Notes: generated from the sequence alone by a model not told the origin. A DNA stretch of 64,000 nt from Butyrivibrio sp. MB2005 (GCF_000424285.1 NZ_AUJP01000022.1:1-64000), one strand, 5' to 3'; counted from the first letter of the stretch, positions 45,090-54,307 are shown. Numbers and translations: made by a program.

Positions 45090-45611
45090 ATGGAAATAGA
45101 TATTATTATAGATTCATTAACCAACTGCCTGGTGGATTCGCTTACCGGAGAGGAGTTGGATACCGAATATAGACTTGTTAAACAGACTATTACAAAGAGC
45201 GATGCAAAAAAGCTTAAGGATGAAGGATGGAAGTTTGATTGGAGTATTCCACATTCAAATGGTTATGAAATCTATCAGTTGTTTTTAAAAGATGATGACC
45301 ATGTTCAAGGGATGATTGCTTTCAAGCATTATAGGGATCAGCTATATACACATGTTGATATTGTAGAAGCTGCTCCGGAGAACATAGGTAAGTATGGTAA
45401 ATACAAGGGCGTTGGTGCCCATCTGTTTGCAATTGCATGTAAGCATAGCTGGGATGCAGGAAATGAAGGCTATGTTCAGTTTACAGCAAAAACAGATCTT
45501 ATAGAGCATTACGAGAACACTTTAAATGCTCATCTACTGGACTGGCATACATTATATATCGATTCATATGGAGCTTCCGATTTGATTCATAAGTATTTTA
45601 AGGAGCAGTGA
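45090..45611 (+). CDS. GNAT-like protein of an accessory gene pair
   Basis: A 173-aa protein. Its central strand V-D-I-V-E-A-A-P-E-N and the loop K-Y-G-K-Y-K-G-V-G-A-H-L-F-A-I-A-C (residues about 98-115) look like the acetyl-CoA-binding turn of GNAT acetyltransferases, although the family match is weak. TATAAT (45064-45069) with a short leader and AAAGGGA before ATG suggest its own promoter. The next gene starts 3 bases after its stop. It could be a GNAT-type toxin with the small downstream protein as antitoxin, or a modifying enzyme. Confidence 0.6.
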   Translation: MEIDIIIDSLTNCLVDSLTGEELDTEYRLVKQTITKSDAKKLKDEGWKFDWSIPHSNGYEIYQLFLKDDDHVQGMIAFKHYRDQLYTHVDIVEAAPENIGKYGKYKGVGAHLFAIACKHSWDAGNEGYVQFTAKTDLIEHYENTLNAHLLDWHTLYIDSYGASDLIHKYFKEQ

Positions 45612-45613
45612 AT

Positions 45614-45802
45614 ATGATAATTGCAGAGAAAACAGAAAAATTAAATAGTATTGATTATGATAGCTTTGGAGAAGAGATGCAGGACGGCAGACTTACAGAG
45701 CCTTCTGATGGAAAGAGATACAGACTAAGAGAAGCTATTCTGTATTCAAAACGGCTAGGAAGGCCATTGACTGATGAAGAAATGAGTCAGTTTGAAATCT
45801 GA
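45614..45802 (+). CDS. 62-aa protein paired with the GNAT-like gene
   Basis: A small, highly charged protein with F-G-E-E-M-Q-D-G-R-L-T-E-P-S-D-G-K-R-Y-R then L-R-E-A-I-L-Y-S-K-R-L-G-R-P-L. AGGAG (45601-45605) lies eight bases before ATG 45614; a GTG at 45608 overlaps the previous stop and is less likely. No DNA-binding fold is recognised. Size and coupling suggest an antitoxin or accessory factor. Confidence 0.6.
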   Translation: MIIAEKTEKLNSIDYDSFGEEMQDGRLTEPSDGKRYRLREAILYSKRLGRPLTDEEMSQFEI

Positions 45803-45864
45803 GCAAATAAAGAATAAACTTTTATTGTCAGATTAACCTAAAAGTGTAAAATTCGAAGTTCGTG

Positions 45865-45896
45865 GAAAGCCCATGTTTCAGGGCTTTCTTCTTTTT
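45865..45896 (+). terminator. Rho-independent terminator of the GNAT-like pair
   Basis: GAAAGCCC (45865-45872) pairs with GGGCTTTC (45881-45888), loop ATGTTTCA, then TTCTTTTTGCC. Confidence 0.85.
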
Positions 45897-45910
45897 GCCT
45901 TTTTACAAAA

Positions 45911-45960
45911 TATAGACATGTATAAAAAAATATGTACATGTCTATAATTTTTTCTGTAAC
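45911..45960 (+). promoter_or_regulatory. Dyad and candidate ECF promoter element before the sigma gene
   Basis: TATAGACATGTA (45911-45922) and TACATGTCTATA (45935-45946) are a perfect 12-bp inverted repeat with a 12-base spacer, followed by ATTTTTTC. TGTAAC (45955-45960) follows, resembling the -35 element used by several low-GC ECF sigma factors, so autoregulation of the sigma/anti-sigma operon is possible. The dyad may be an operator or a second terminator. Confidence 0.45.
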
Positions 45961-46012
45961 ATTTTCTTACTTCAATTGTTATATATATGAAAGAGTAAAA
46001 CGGGAGGAAAGT

Positions 46013-46507
46013 ATGGAAAAGCACTTGCTTTATAAGCTGTACAGCACATATTATACTGAGCTTTTTCTATATCTATACTCTCTTTGTCACGATCATGAGC
46101 TGGCGGAAGATATGACTCAGGAAGCATTTCTTAAGGCAATCATGTCTCTTCCCGATGATCATTCCAACGTAAGGGCGTGGTTTTATATGGTTGGAAGGAA
46201 TCAGCTATTTAATGCATTGGCCAAGCAGAATAGAACGGAGCTGAAAGCCGACATTGAAGACTACGAGTTTACGTGTGATGAAAGCATTTTGGATGGTCTT
46301 ATTCAAAATGAGAGCAAGAAGATTCTCTATGAAGCCATAAATCACTTGGATAAGACTAAGAGGGAAATACTATGCATGCAGTATTTCTCAGGTTTTTCAC
46401 AGAAAGAAATAGCTGCCATGCTGCATATGACAACTGAAAATGTAAGGGTGCAGGCGCACAGAGGCAAGAAACTCTTAAAAGACTATATGGAGGAAAAAGG
46501 GGTATGA
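46013..46507 (+). CDS. ECF-type RNA polymerase sigma factor
   Basis: About 164 aa with sigma region 2 (Y-L-Y-S-L-C-H-D-H-E-L-A-E-D-M-T-Q-E-A-F near residues 23-42) and region 4 (Y-F-S-G-F-S-Q-K-E-I-A-A-M-L near 127-140). GGGAGG lies six bases before ATG 46013. It overlaps the anti-sigma gene by 4 bases (ATGA). It probably directs its own operon and a surface-stress regulon. Confidence 0.88.
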   Translation: MEKHLLYKLYSTYYTELFLYLYSLCHDHELAEDMTQEAFLKAIMSLPDDHSNVRAWFYMVGRNQLFNALAKQNRTELKADIEDYEFTCDESILDGLIQNESKKILYEAINHLDKTKREILCMQYFSGFSQKEIAAMLHMTTENVRVQAHRGKKLLKDYMEEKGV

Positions 46508-47721
46508 AGTATCGAGATCTGTTACAGGAATACAAGAACGGAACCCTGGATGAGGAAAAGAAAAAAGAAATCGAGGCGGATATTGAGAAACAGGATGCCA
46601 TAAGTGATTTTCTTTTTGAAAACTCCGAGATTCCTGGGTTGGATGATATTGCAGATAGTGAAGCCATTCCGGAAGATAATAAAGAAATGAAGCCATCAAG
46701 TGAGGCAGATGATTTCGCTAAACTAATAAACTCAAGGATCCGTAGAGCATTTATAAAAGTCGGAATAACCACCGCATTGGTAACTCTGGCGATTGTCGGT
46801 TTTGTCATGTTTGTACTTCCCAAGATTGTAGATGGACAGTATTATAATCCGACTGAAGAGATCGGAAGCGGATTTGAAAAAAGTAACAGGCTGACCGTGG
46901 ATGTTGCAACATACTCTGAACTGTTTCTTCCGACGAGAAATATATGGAACTGTGATGCAGTAAGCAGGGGATACGGAAAATATTATATATCTCTTTATAG
47001 AATGGAAAACAGTTATGCAGGAACACTGGAAAAGGGAGACTTGCGTTTATACTATCCTGATATACTGAACAGAACGATAAAGCTTGCATTCACTTCAGAT
47101 GAAAATGGACAGAGCACATGCCTGTTAACAAGTCCCAAGGGTAGTTTCGACTATGAGCCCGATATTATCTCATACTTGAATGAGTACAATGTATATCAGG
47201 CATCTGTAACAATGACGAAATCTATGAGATATGATGATTTTGTAAAATGGTGCGAGCAAAATGATATTTATCCAGACTGGTGTGCCATATCAACTTATGT
47301 TCAGGGTGGGGATCCGGAAAATCTGCCACTAATGTATAGCGGGATAGAGCATGACGCTTATACGAATGAGCCATGTATTGGCTTTGGAGTATATTCATAT
47401 ATGAGAGTGAATTATGATCAGGAGAAATATCCAAATCTGAGTGCCTGGGATACATGGCAGGCTATAAGAGATGGCGCATCTGAGTATGACGTTACTTTTG
47501 AACATGTTACAAGTATGCTTGATTACCTTATAGATAATCCACAAATAATCTATATGATACCTGATGGCAATGCTGATCCGGATACACTTAGATCATATAA
47601 GAAGCATATTGAAGCAAACGGACTTTATGTCTATGGCTTTGTGTGTGCAGATAATAAAGAAGGATTTGAAAGAATGCAAAATCTTGATGAAGTGGCACAT
47701 ATAGTCGTGGATGTTGAATAA
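46504..47721 (+). CDS. Membrane anti-sigma factor (sigma-regulator family)
   Basis: A 405-aa protein: cytoplasmic acidic N-terminus (residues 1-80), one transmembrane helix (about 88-110, V-G-I-T-T-A-L-V-T-L-A-I-V-G-F-V-M-F-V-L-P) and an extracytoplasmic domain of about 290 residues. The layout fits the Sigma_reg_N/Sigma_reg_C anti-sigma family. Translationally coupled to the ECF sigma gene. The outer domain is the presumed stress sensor; no zinc-binding motif is seen. Confidence 0.8.
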   Translation: MKYRDLLQEYKNGTLDEEKKKEIEADIEKQDAISDFLFENSEIPGLDDIADSEAIPEDNKEMKPSSEADDFAKLINSRIRRAFIKVGITTALVTLAIVGFVMFVLPKIVDGQYYNPTEEIGSGFEKSNRLTVDVATYSELFLPTRNIWNCDAVSRGYGKYYISLYRMENSYAGTLEKGDLRLYYPDILNRTIKLAFTSDENGQSTCLLTSPKGSFDYEPDIISYLNEYNVYQASVTMTKSMRYDDFVKWCEQNDIYPDWCAISTYVQGGDPENLPLMYSGIEHDAYTNEPCIGFGVYSYMRVNYDQEKYPNLSAWDTWQAIRDGASEYDVTFEHVTSMLDYLIDNPQIIYMIPDGNADPDTLRSYKKHIEANGLYVYGFVCADNKEGFERMQNLDEVAHIVVDVE

Positions 47722-47990
47722 CGCATGGTACTTGTAGGCTGTGCTGAATGAATCATTAGAAAATGTAGCTTATATAAAAACTGAATTGCTATGAACAGAC
47801 CTCTTTCATGGTCGTAAAATTTATATTTTTGGTACTTGGTCGCAAAACATTTAATATAAATAACTTCATTTTGTATCAAGGTCGCTTTTTGTGTTATTAT
47901 GGAATCATGATATGTATGTAGCAAAATCCTTAGATTTATTCCGCATTTACACGTTTTATTGTATCACAATTCGTACCTTGGGAGGATTTC

Positions 47991-49010
47991 ATGGAAAGAA
48001 AAAGCCGTTCAGATCAGATTGAATCACTTCTTGAAGAAATGCCGGAATTCGTTTCTGTTTTTATCTACAATTTTGGCAAGGTCGACGCGCATAACACAAA
48101 GCTCGAATATTGTCGTGACATCAAGCGTTTTCTGGATTTTATCGTGAATTGTGTCCCTGAATATAAAAAGAAGAAAATCTCTGTGGAGGATTTGACCCTG
48201 GATGATCTGTCAAATTTGGACGTGCTTTACATAAATAATTATCTGACAGATATGGCTGAAAACTACGAAAACACCACTGCAAAACGTCGCAGAGCCAGTG
48301 TTGCCAGCATGTACAGTTATTTCATGAAAGCCGGCAAAATCAGGCTAAATCCTATGGCTATATCTAAGCGAATTGATCTTCCCAAAAAGGATGTTATTTT
48401 TTTAACAAATGAAGAACAGTCCAAATTATTGGATTCTGTCCGCAATGGTACGGGACTTTCCACCACACAGGCAAATTATCATAATCTGTACACCAAGCGA
48501 GACTCAGCAATGATCTTGCTTTTCCTTGATACCGGACTTCGTGTGTCCGAGCTTGTAAGTACTGATATGGACGACTTTGACCTTGCATCAGGCAGCGTTG
48601 TTGTAACTAGAAAAGGCGGCGATACACAGACTGTCTATTTTTCAAATGAATGCTCAGGGTATCTTCTTGATTATTTCACCACGCAGAAAGCCAAGTTCAA
48701 TCTGAAGCAAACCAGGAACTTCCCCGCTTTCACTGCCCTCTCCGGCGAAAGAATCGGTGTTCGCGCCGTTGAGCGCCTTGTAAAAAAATACGTAAGAGCT
48801 GCCCTCCCGGACAGCTCCAATGTTGACAAAATCACACCTCACAAGCTCAGATCCAGCTTCGCCATGAGCTTCTATGAGGCCACAGACCACGATATACTCA
48901 AATTGCAGAAAAAACTCAACCATAAGAGTCTTAATACTACTAATATCTACGCAGAATCCGCCAAAACTGACATGAAAGAGACAAGGAATGTGCTTGAGGG
49001 GCTTAGGTGA
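47991..49010 (+). CDS. Tyrosine recombinase / XerC-XerD-like integrase
   Basis: A 339-aa protein with an N-terminal SAM-like core-binding domain (residues 15-120) and a catalytic domain. Catalytic residues visible: Arg184 (T-G-L-R-V-S-E-L), the T-R-K-G-G lysine near 205, His284 and Arg287 (P-H-K-L-R), His311 (L-N-H-K-S) and nucleophile Tyr320. GGGAGG precedes ATG. It has no excisionase or element genes beside it, so it may be a chromosomal Xer-type recombinase or an orphan integrase. Confidence 0.88.
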   Translation: MERKSRSDQIESLLEEMPEFVSVFIYNFGKVDAHNTKLEYCRDIKRFLDFIVNCVPEYKKKKISVEDLTLDDLSNLDVLYINNYLTDMAENYENTTAKRRRASVASMYSYFMKAGKIRLNPMAISKRIDLPKKDVIFLTNEEQSKLLDSVRNGTGLSTTQANYHNLYTKRDSAMILLFLDTGLRVSELVSTDMDDFDLASGSVVVTRKGGDTQTVYFSNECSGYLLDYFTTQKAKFNLKQTRNFPAFTALSGERIGVRAVERLVKKYVRAALPDSSNVDKITPHKLRSSFAMSFYEATDHDILKLQKKLNHKSLNTTNIYAESAKTDMKETRNVLEGLR

Positions 49011-49121
49011 CCTATCAGTTTTTTGTAAGTTGATTGTCATAACATATGGGAATAGCGTAAATTGAATTTAAATCGACCATTGAATTCCAGACAGCGTAAC
49101 AAAAAATGACAGCAGATAATA

Positions 49122-50600
49122 TCAGATTATCTCAATATCGTAAAACCGAATCTCTGCGCTGATATTTCCGGAAGTTTCAAACAAAATGCTTTTTGATTCA
49201 ATGGGTGTATAAATCATGGATGACATGGCCTGCATTCCGTGATTAGCAAAAACCTCTATACCGTGATGATCCATTATAATTCTTAAAGCTACCTCATTAT
49301 CATTAACATCAATTTTGCAGGTTCTTTTACTTACGATATCCCTTCTTCCTCCTGAGCAGGCTCTGTCAAAGGTCATGGTTTTATTGCTCAGGTCTACCGT
49401 AAGTGTAGTCTCGTATTTTTCAGATTTTGCAAGGCTTATCTTTATTTCTTTTTTGGTATCCCTGCCTGGCGCCTTTATATCCAGTTCCATATCGAAAACA
49501 CGCCCGCTGACATCATCAAAAGTAGCGTGATAACATCCCGGATCAATAGTATGAGTTTTTGCCTTGCTTCGATAGCTTATCAGCTCACTTACAGGATACT
49601 GGCATAGTCTTCCATCAACAATACTTAGTTCTCTGGGAAATGTCATCTGCCCGTATATATTTCGATCTTCATGATTCTGATTACAGGTATCCCAGTTCTG
49701 CATCCAGGCTATCATTACCCTTCTTCCGTCAGGAGTAAGAAGAGTTTGAGGCGCATAAAAATCAAGGCCGTAATCAATTGCGCCTGCACTTTCACGTACA
49801 AATCTTTTCTCTTCTCCTGCATGTCCGATAAGTACCACAGTGCCGTTTCCTGCATGGAATTCATACCCATCAGCCTCCATGTCTTGGGGACTAACGAGAA
49901 GAACCTCCTTACCATCCAATCTGAAAAAGTCAGGACATTCCCACATTCTTCCGTATCTGTTTTCGCAGCTGTCAATTGTCTGATCATACTTCCAGTCTTC
50001 GAAATTGCTGCTTTCATATAATAGAATATCCCCACTTCCATCGGATGCCCTGTTTCCTGCTACAAGATAATACTTTCCGTTCTCTTTCCATATTTTAGGA
50101 TCTCTGAAATCTATTTTGCTTCCATCACCCGGAATAAGCTCAATGGGAATAATCGGGTTTTTATCTATTTTTTCGTAATTAATGCCATCTCCGATTGCTG
50201 CACACTGCTGCTGAATGTCAACATCTTTACCATCATGAAAAGCCTCGGAAGCCCCAGTGTATATCAGAAGTTGTCTTCCGTCGTCAAGCTCAATGGAACT
50301 CCCGGAAAAACAGCCTTTGTTGTCATATTCTTCGTCAGGTGCAAGTGCTACAGGAAGCCTCTCCCACTTTACAAAATCCCTGGTTTTAACATGTCCCCAA
50401 TGCATCGGCCCCCAAAAAGTGGAATATGGATGATACTGAAAAAATAAGTGATATTCTCCTTTGTATACCGAAAATCCATTAGGATCATTTATCCATCCTA
50501 CCAGTCCTGTAACATGAAACTCCGGTCTTTCCTGGCTTTTAGCCTTTGCGCTGTTTTCACATTCATATTCTCTGGCTCTTTTTAATGTATATTCACTCAC
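49122..50600 (-). CDS. GH32 beta-fructofuranosidase (sucrose/sucrose-6-P hydrolase type)
   Basis: About 492 aa with an N-terminal five-bladed propeller and C-terminal beta-sandwich. Family 32 triad: Asp39 in W-I-N-D-P-N-G (nucleophile), Asp in F-R-D-P-K (transition-state stabiliser) and Glu in M-W-E-C-P-D (acid/base). No signal peptide, so it acts in the cytoplasm. A longer frame starts at ATG 50675, but its first codons form an intercistronic hairpin (50634-50673). GTG 50600 begins V-S-E-Y-T-L-K-R-A-R-E-Y, as in relatives, and is preferred. Last gene of the fructan operon. Confidence 0.88.
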   Translation of the reverse strand: MSEYTLKRAREYECENSAKAKSQERPEFHVTGLVGWINDPNGFSVYKGEYHLFFQYHPYSTFWGPMHWGHVKTRDFVKWERLPVALAPDEEYDNKGCFSGSSIELDDGRQLLIYTGASEAFHDGKDVDIQQQCAAIGDGINYEKIDKNPIIPIELIPGDGSKIDFRDPKIWKENGKYYLVAGNRASDGSGDILLYESSNFEDWKYDQTIDSCENRYGRMWECPDFFRLDGKEVLLVSPQDMEADGYEFHAGNGTVVLIGHAGEEKRFVRESAGAIDYGLDFYAPQTLLTPDGRRVMIAWMQNWDTCNQNHEDRNIYGQMTFPRELSIVDGRLCQYPVSELISYRSKAKTHTIDPGCYHATFDDVSGRVFDMELDIKAPGRDTKKEIKISLAKSEKYETTLTVDLSNKTMTFDRACSGGRRDIVSKRTCKIDVNDNEVALRIIMDHHGIEVFANHGMQAMSSMIYTPIESKSILFETSGNISAEIRFYDIEII

Positions 50601-50633
50601 AAGTTCACTCTCTCTTCTATATTTCTTATTTTT

Positions 50634-50673
50634 GACTTCTTGCGGACAAAAGCAAAAAAATCTGCAAGAAGTC
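50634..50673 (-). promoter_or_regulatory. Intercistronic hairpin between the two GH32 genes
   Basis: GACTTCTTGC (50634-50643) and GCAAGAAGTC (50664-50673) form a perfect 10-bp stem with a 20-base loop. No T-run follows on the minus strand (AAAAATAAG instead), so it is more likely an mRNA-stability or processing element than a terminator. Confidence 0.55.
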
Positions 50674-50683
50674 ATAGGCTGTC

Positions 50684-52621
50684 CTATCTGCCTTTAACTG
50701 TTAAACAGATATCCCCATCACCATAAGCAGAAATGATATATCCTTTTTCATAAGAGTATTTTCTTAAGGTCATACTCTTTTTATTATTCAGGTAAATTTC
50801 TATAATCGAATGATCAACAATAATATCCATTTCTATGGAATCATCTTTTATGTCAACTTCGTCCATAGTGCCTCTGAATATGGATACTTCCTTATTTGTA
50901 CTGATATCTACTGCATAAAATCTGCATATATTTCTGTCATAGCAGATTTTATATCCGCCTTTTTCATCAGTCAGTCTAATCTCTAGCGTATCGCCGGGCG
51001 ATGATACCAAAACTCTGTTTTCCAGAAGAATACTGTCTTTATCACATTCCTTTGGGAAATAGTTGCTAAGTTCCTTAACAGGCATTACACAAAGCTCACC
51101 TTTTCGCAGATAAAGCTCAACCGGCATTCCGCCGTTATGTGCCCAGCCTGCTTTATACTCGTCAGGTCCGCGTCTCCCCTGCGCTATGGTGAAAAGAACG
51201 CTTCGTCCATCAGGAGTAACAAAACCGCTTGGTCCTGTAAACGTACCATGACCCAGATCTATAAGCCTTGGTTCTTCATGTAACTTACTAAACCTTCCGG
51301 TGCTTTCATCAAAATGCCCCAGATAGTAATATGTTTCAACGAGAGCATTTTCTACCTGGCATGCACAAAGTAAGAGAATATCACAGGCATGCTCACCCTT
51401 TTCGTTTCGAAGAGGCAAAAGCACCGGCAATTCCCATACATGCCCTACTTCGCTGAATTTTTCATAATCATAGTCAGTCAAAAAGCCAAGCTCTTTAAAA
51501 TACTTTAAATCTGTGGTTTCGTACACAAGAGCATTTCCACCGCCGTTGTTTTTATCACCGGTTCCAACAAGAACAAAATACTTATCGCCCCGTCTAAATA
51601 CGAATGGATCACGGAATTCTCCCAAAAAGCCGCTACCCGGATTTTGCTCTATAGCCACTCCCAATTTGTTCCATTTTTCAAACTTAATATCAGAAGTATC
51701 AGAAGGAACCGCTTTTGCTACACTTTGATTTGGAAGTTTGCAATTATTACCTGCTGTATAAAAGATCACAGGATTCCCAGAATAATCAATGCATGCACTC
51801 CCTGACCAGCAGCCATCGGGATCTATGTCATTATCATTTTCATCGTCAGGATTTAAGGCTATTCCCGCATATTCCCACATGACCATATCCCTGCTCACAA
51901 GATGTCCCCAGCAGAGATTATCCCAGACAGGGGCATGAGGATTGGACTGATAAAAAATATGGTATAGCCCTTTATAAAAAAACGGAGCGTGAGGCTCATT
52001 CATCCATTTCCCCGGAGGCATAAGATGAAATGCAGGCCTGTAGATATCCTTTGCAACCGCGTCTTCATTGTATAAACATATTTTTTTCTCGGGGATCAGA
52101 ATTTTTTGATGACTTTCCATAACCTTTTGATATGGTATATAGTCATTGAAAAAAAGAAAGCTGTGAATGCTTCCGTGAAAGTATCCTCTTTTTGTATCTT
52201 TAACAAAAAGTTCTCCGTCTACGTATTTTCCAAAAATATATTCAGTTTTCGGGAAAATAATCTCTGTATGCCTTGGGAACTGTAATCTTCCTGCAAGTAC
52301 TCCGTTTATGCATAGATCACACCATCCGGCATCCGACCAATAGGAAAATGTTATTACATTTACTTTTTGATACAGTATTTTTGCATTAACATTCTCTATG
52401 CTGTAAACATTTTTCCCGGTTCCAAAGATTACCTTTACTTTGCCTCTCTTCCCAATAGCTATGAGCAGCCCCTCCTTCCCCACTCTGTTAAAGCAGGAAA
52501 AGAGGCCACTAAGAACTGTCTCATATGTAAAAGGGGTAACAACCAAAGTGATGGTAAAGTTTGGTGACATTTTTTCCAAAGTTCCAACTGTATAGTTGGT
52601 ATATCCATCAAATGTCTGCAT
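50684..52621 (-). CDS. GH32-family protein with N-terminal LamG-like domain and Glu at the nucleophile site
   Basis: About 645 aa. Residues 1-185 look like a concanavalin/LamG-type beta-sandwich, and the rest is a family 32 propeller plus sandwich. The normal W-M-N-D-P-N-G is replaced by W-M-N-E-P-H-A (Glu209), while F-R-D-P and the acid/base-like V-W-E-L-P are kept. Fructan hydrolysis, or a changed activity, is possible. No signal peptide. ATG 52621 lies one base after the stop of the solute-binding protein gene; upstream ATGs would overlap that gene. Confidence 0.8.
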   Translation of the reverse strand: MQTFDGYTNYTVGTLEKMSPNFTITLVVTPFTYETVLSGLFSCFNRVGKEGLLIAIGKRGKVKVIFGTGKNVYSIENVNAKILYQKVNVITFSYWSDAGWCDLCINGVLAGRLQFPRHTEIIFPKTEYIFGKYVDGELFVKDTKRGYFHGSIHSFLFFNDYIPYQKVMESHQKILIPEKKICLYNEDAVAKDIYRPAFHLMPPGKWMNEPHAPFFYKGLYHIFYQSNPHAPVWDNLCWGHLVSRDMVMWEYAGIALNPDDENDNDIDPDGCWSGSACIDYSGNPVIFYTAGNNCKLPNQSVAKAVPSDTSDIKFEKWNKLGVAIEQNPGSGFLGEFRDPFVFRRGDKYFVLVGTGDKNNGGGNALVYETTDLKYFKELGFLTDYDYEKFSEVGHVWELPVLLPLRNEKGEHACDILLLCACQVENALVETYYYLGHFDESTGRFSKLHEEPRLIDLGHGTFTGPSGFVTPDGRSVLFTIAQGRRGPDEYKAGWAHNGGMPVELYLRKGELCVMPVKELSNYFPKECDKDSILLENRVLVSSPGDTLEIRLTDEKGGYKICYDRNICRFYAVDISTNKEVSIFRGTMDEVDIKDDSIEMDIIVDHSIIEIYLNNKKSMTLRKYSYEKGYIISAYGDGDICLTVKGR

Positions 52622-52622
52622 A

Positions 52623-54269
52623 TTATTTTGCTGCTTCTTCGTATCTGTCATAAGCTGACTGCCATGCTGCAACTACATCATTCATTCCCATGTCCTCAAG
52701 CTGCTTAACATAGGCATCAAACTCTTCATCTGCTCCGCCACCGGTAATCCATCCGGCACTTGTTTCCTTAACATATTCATCAATATCACTTATGAACTCA
52801 TTAATTGTTTCTGTTTCTTCAAGTGTGTATACAACGCTGGGATAAGATTCAAAATTGGTTACTTTTTCAAACCATACATTTGCAAGATCATCAAGTCTCT
52901 GCTGAGCCCTGTCTTCCATATGGTAGTAGGTCTGGAAATCTGAATTGAGCTGACGGCTGGGAGCTTTAAACTCAAGTCTTGCTTTTAAATCTCCACCTGC
53001 CTCGGGTTTTTCAACATAGAAACCTTCTGCATCAGGCTCATCTTCAAAGTATTCACCAATAGGTCCATAAATTATCTGCATACTTGTAATCGGATCATAT
53101 ACCTGATCAACCCATTTCATGAGCAGTTCAGGATTTTTGCAGGCACTGGTAATTGCATATAGGCCATGTCCTGTAGTACCCTGCTCGTTGAGATTTACAC
53201 CGATTTTGCCATCTGCGCCGGACAGGAAAGTAAGATATTCATACTCATCAGCATGGTCTCCCGCTACTTCCGGAATCTCCCACCATGCAAATACTCCGAG
53301 TCTGTCGTCTGCACCCTTGGCAATGTACTGGCTGTCTGTCTGAGAAAATACTTCGGAGTCAATAAGTCCCTCTGTATACCAGTTGTGGAAATACTCCATA
53401 GCATCTTTATAATTGTCAGTTGCTGCCTGGAAATATACTTTTCCATCCTGGATTGCGCGGTGATCAGCATTATAGTCTGTAAAGCCAAATGCTGAGAACA
53501 GTGAAGTCATGTTTGCGCACCAGTGTCCCCATTCAAAAGAAAGAGGAATCTCATCTGTGGTATCACCATTTCCGTTACAATCATTTTCCTTAAAGGCTGT
53601 AAGAACATCGTGAAGCTCATCAATTGTTGTGGGCATCTGGAGTCCAAGATTATCAAGCCAGGTCTTGTTAATAGCCATAAACTGCGGGATGGCACCTATG
53701 AAATATTGCTTTCCATCCTTGTAGTCGAATCCCATCTCACTGATGTTAGGAAGTGAATAGATGTGACCATCAGGCATTGTACATGTAGCAAGAAGCTCCG
53801 GTCTTTCCTCAATAAGCTTCATAAGATTAGGAGTTGTTTCTTCATTTATGTAGTTTTCCAAGGGAATAAATATACCATTTGTGCCATTTGTTATGATCTC
53901 ATAATCAGTAAGATCGGCGCCCATGAGAGCATCGGGAAGCTCATCTCCACCGGCATTCAGAATCAGATTCTTCTTCTCTGTAAGTGTATCACCTGAAACG
54001 CAGTTCCAGTTTACAGTTACACCCATGTTCTCATTCATCTTCTGCACCACAGGTTTTTCTGCATTATCTGCAGATAATGCACTGATTCCCGCAAAGATAT
54101 TGAAATCCTTTACACTGTTGTCAGAGGTTGCTGCTTCGCTATCGCTTTCATTTTCTGTACTAACTGCAGATCCTGCTGATGAGCTGTTTCCTCCGCATGC
54201 AGCAAGTGAGAATACCATTGAAGTAACCAATGTGCATCCTAAAATTTTCTTGATCATTTTACTTTTCAT
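52623..54269 (-). CDS. Sugar ABC transporter solute-binding lipoprotein
   Basis: A 548-aa lipoprotein with lipobox L-A-A-C followed by a Ser/Asn/Glu linker and a large binding-protein domain of the family 1 (LplA/YtcQ-like) type. In the fructan operon it is the likely receptor for fructo-oligosaccharides or sucrose. AGGAGAGG precedes ATG. It lies between the permease genes and the GH32 genes. Confidence 0.9.
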   Translation of the reverse strand: MKSKMIKKILGCTLVTSMVFSLAACGGNSSSAGSAVSTENESDSEAATSDNSVKDFNIFAGISALSADNAEKPVVQKMNENMGVTVNWNCVSGDTLTEKKNLILNAGGDELPDALMGADLTDYEIITNGTNGIFIPLENYINEETTPNLMKLIEERPELLATCTMPDGHIYSLPNISEMGFDYKDGKQYFIGAIPQFMAINKTWLDNLGLQMPTTIDELHDVLTAFKENDCNGNGDTTDEIPLSFEWGHWCANMTSLFSAFGFTDYNADHRAIQDGKVYFQAATDNYKDAMEYFHNWYTEGLIDSEVFSQTDSQYIAKGADDRLGVFAWWEIPEVAGDHADEYEYLTFLSGADGKIGVNLNEQGTTGHGLYAITSACKNPELLMKWVDQVYDPITSMQIIYGPIGEYFEDEPDAEGFYVEKPEAGGDLKARLEFKAPSRQLNSDFQTYYHMEDRAQQRLDDLANVWFEKVTNFESYPSVVYTLEETETINEFISDIDEYVKETSAGWITGGGADEEFDAYVKQLEDMGMNDVVAAWQSAYDRYEEAAK

Positions 54270-54307
54270 TTTTCCTCTCCTTTATAAAATACATATTAGT
54301 AAGGCTA

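Noticed and set aside
47722..47990. GGTCG motifs at 47810, 47838 and 47880 upstream of the recombinase as possible recombination half-sites
   Set aside because: Too short and too irregular for a dif- or att-type site; no inverted core between them. TATGAACAGACC also recurs near 63963, but a single 12-base match is weak evidence.
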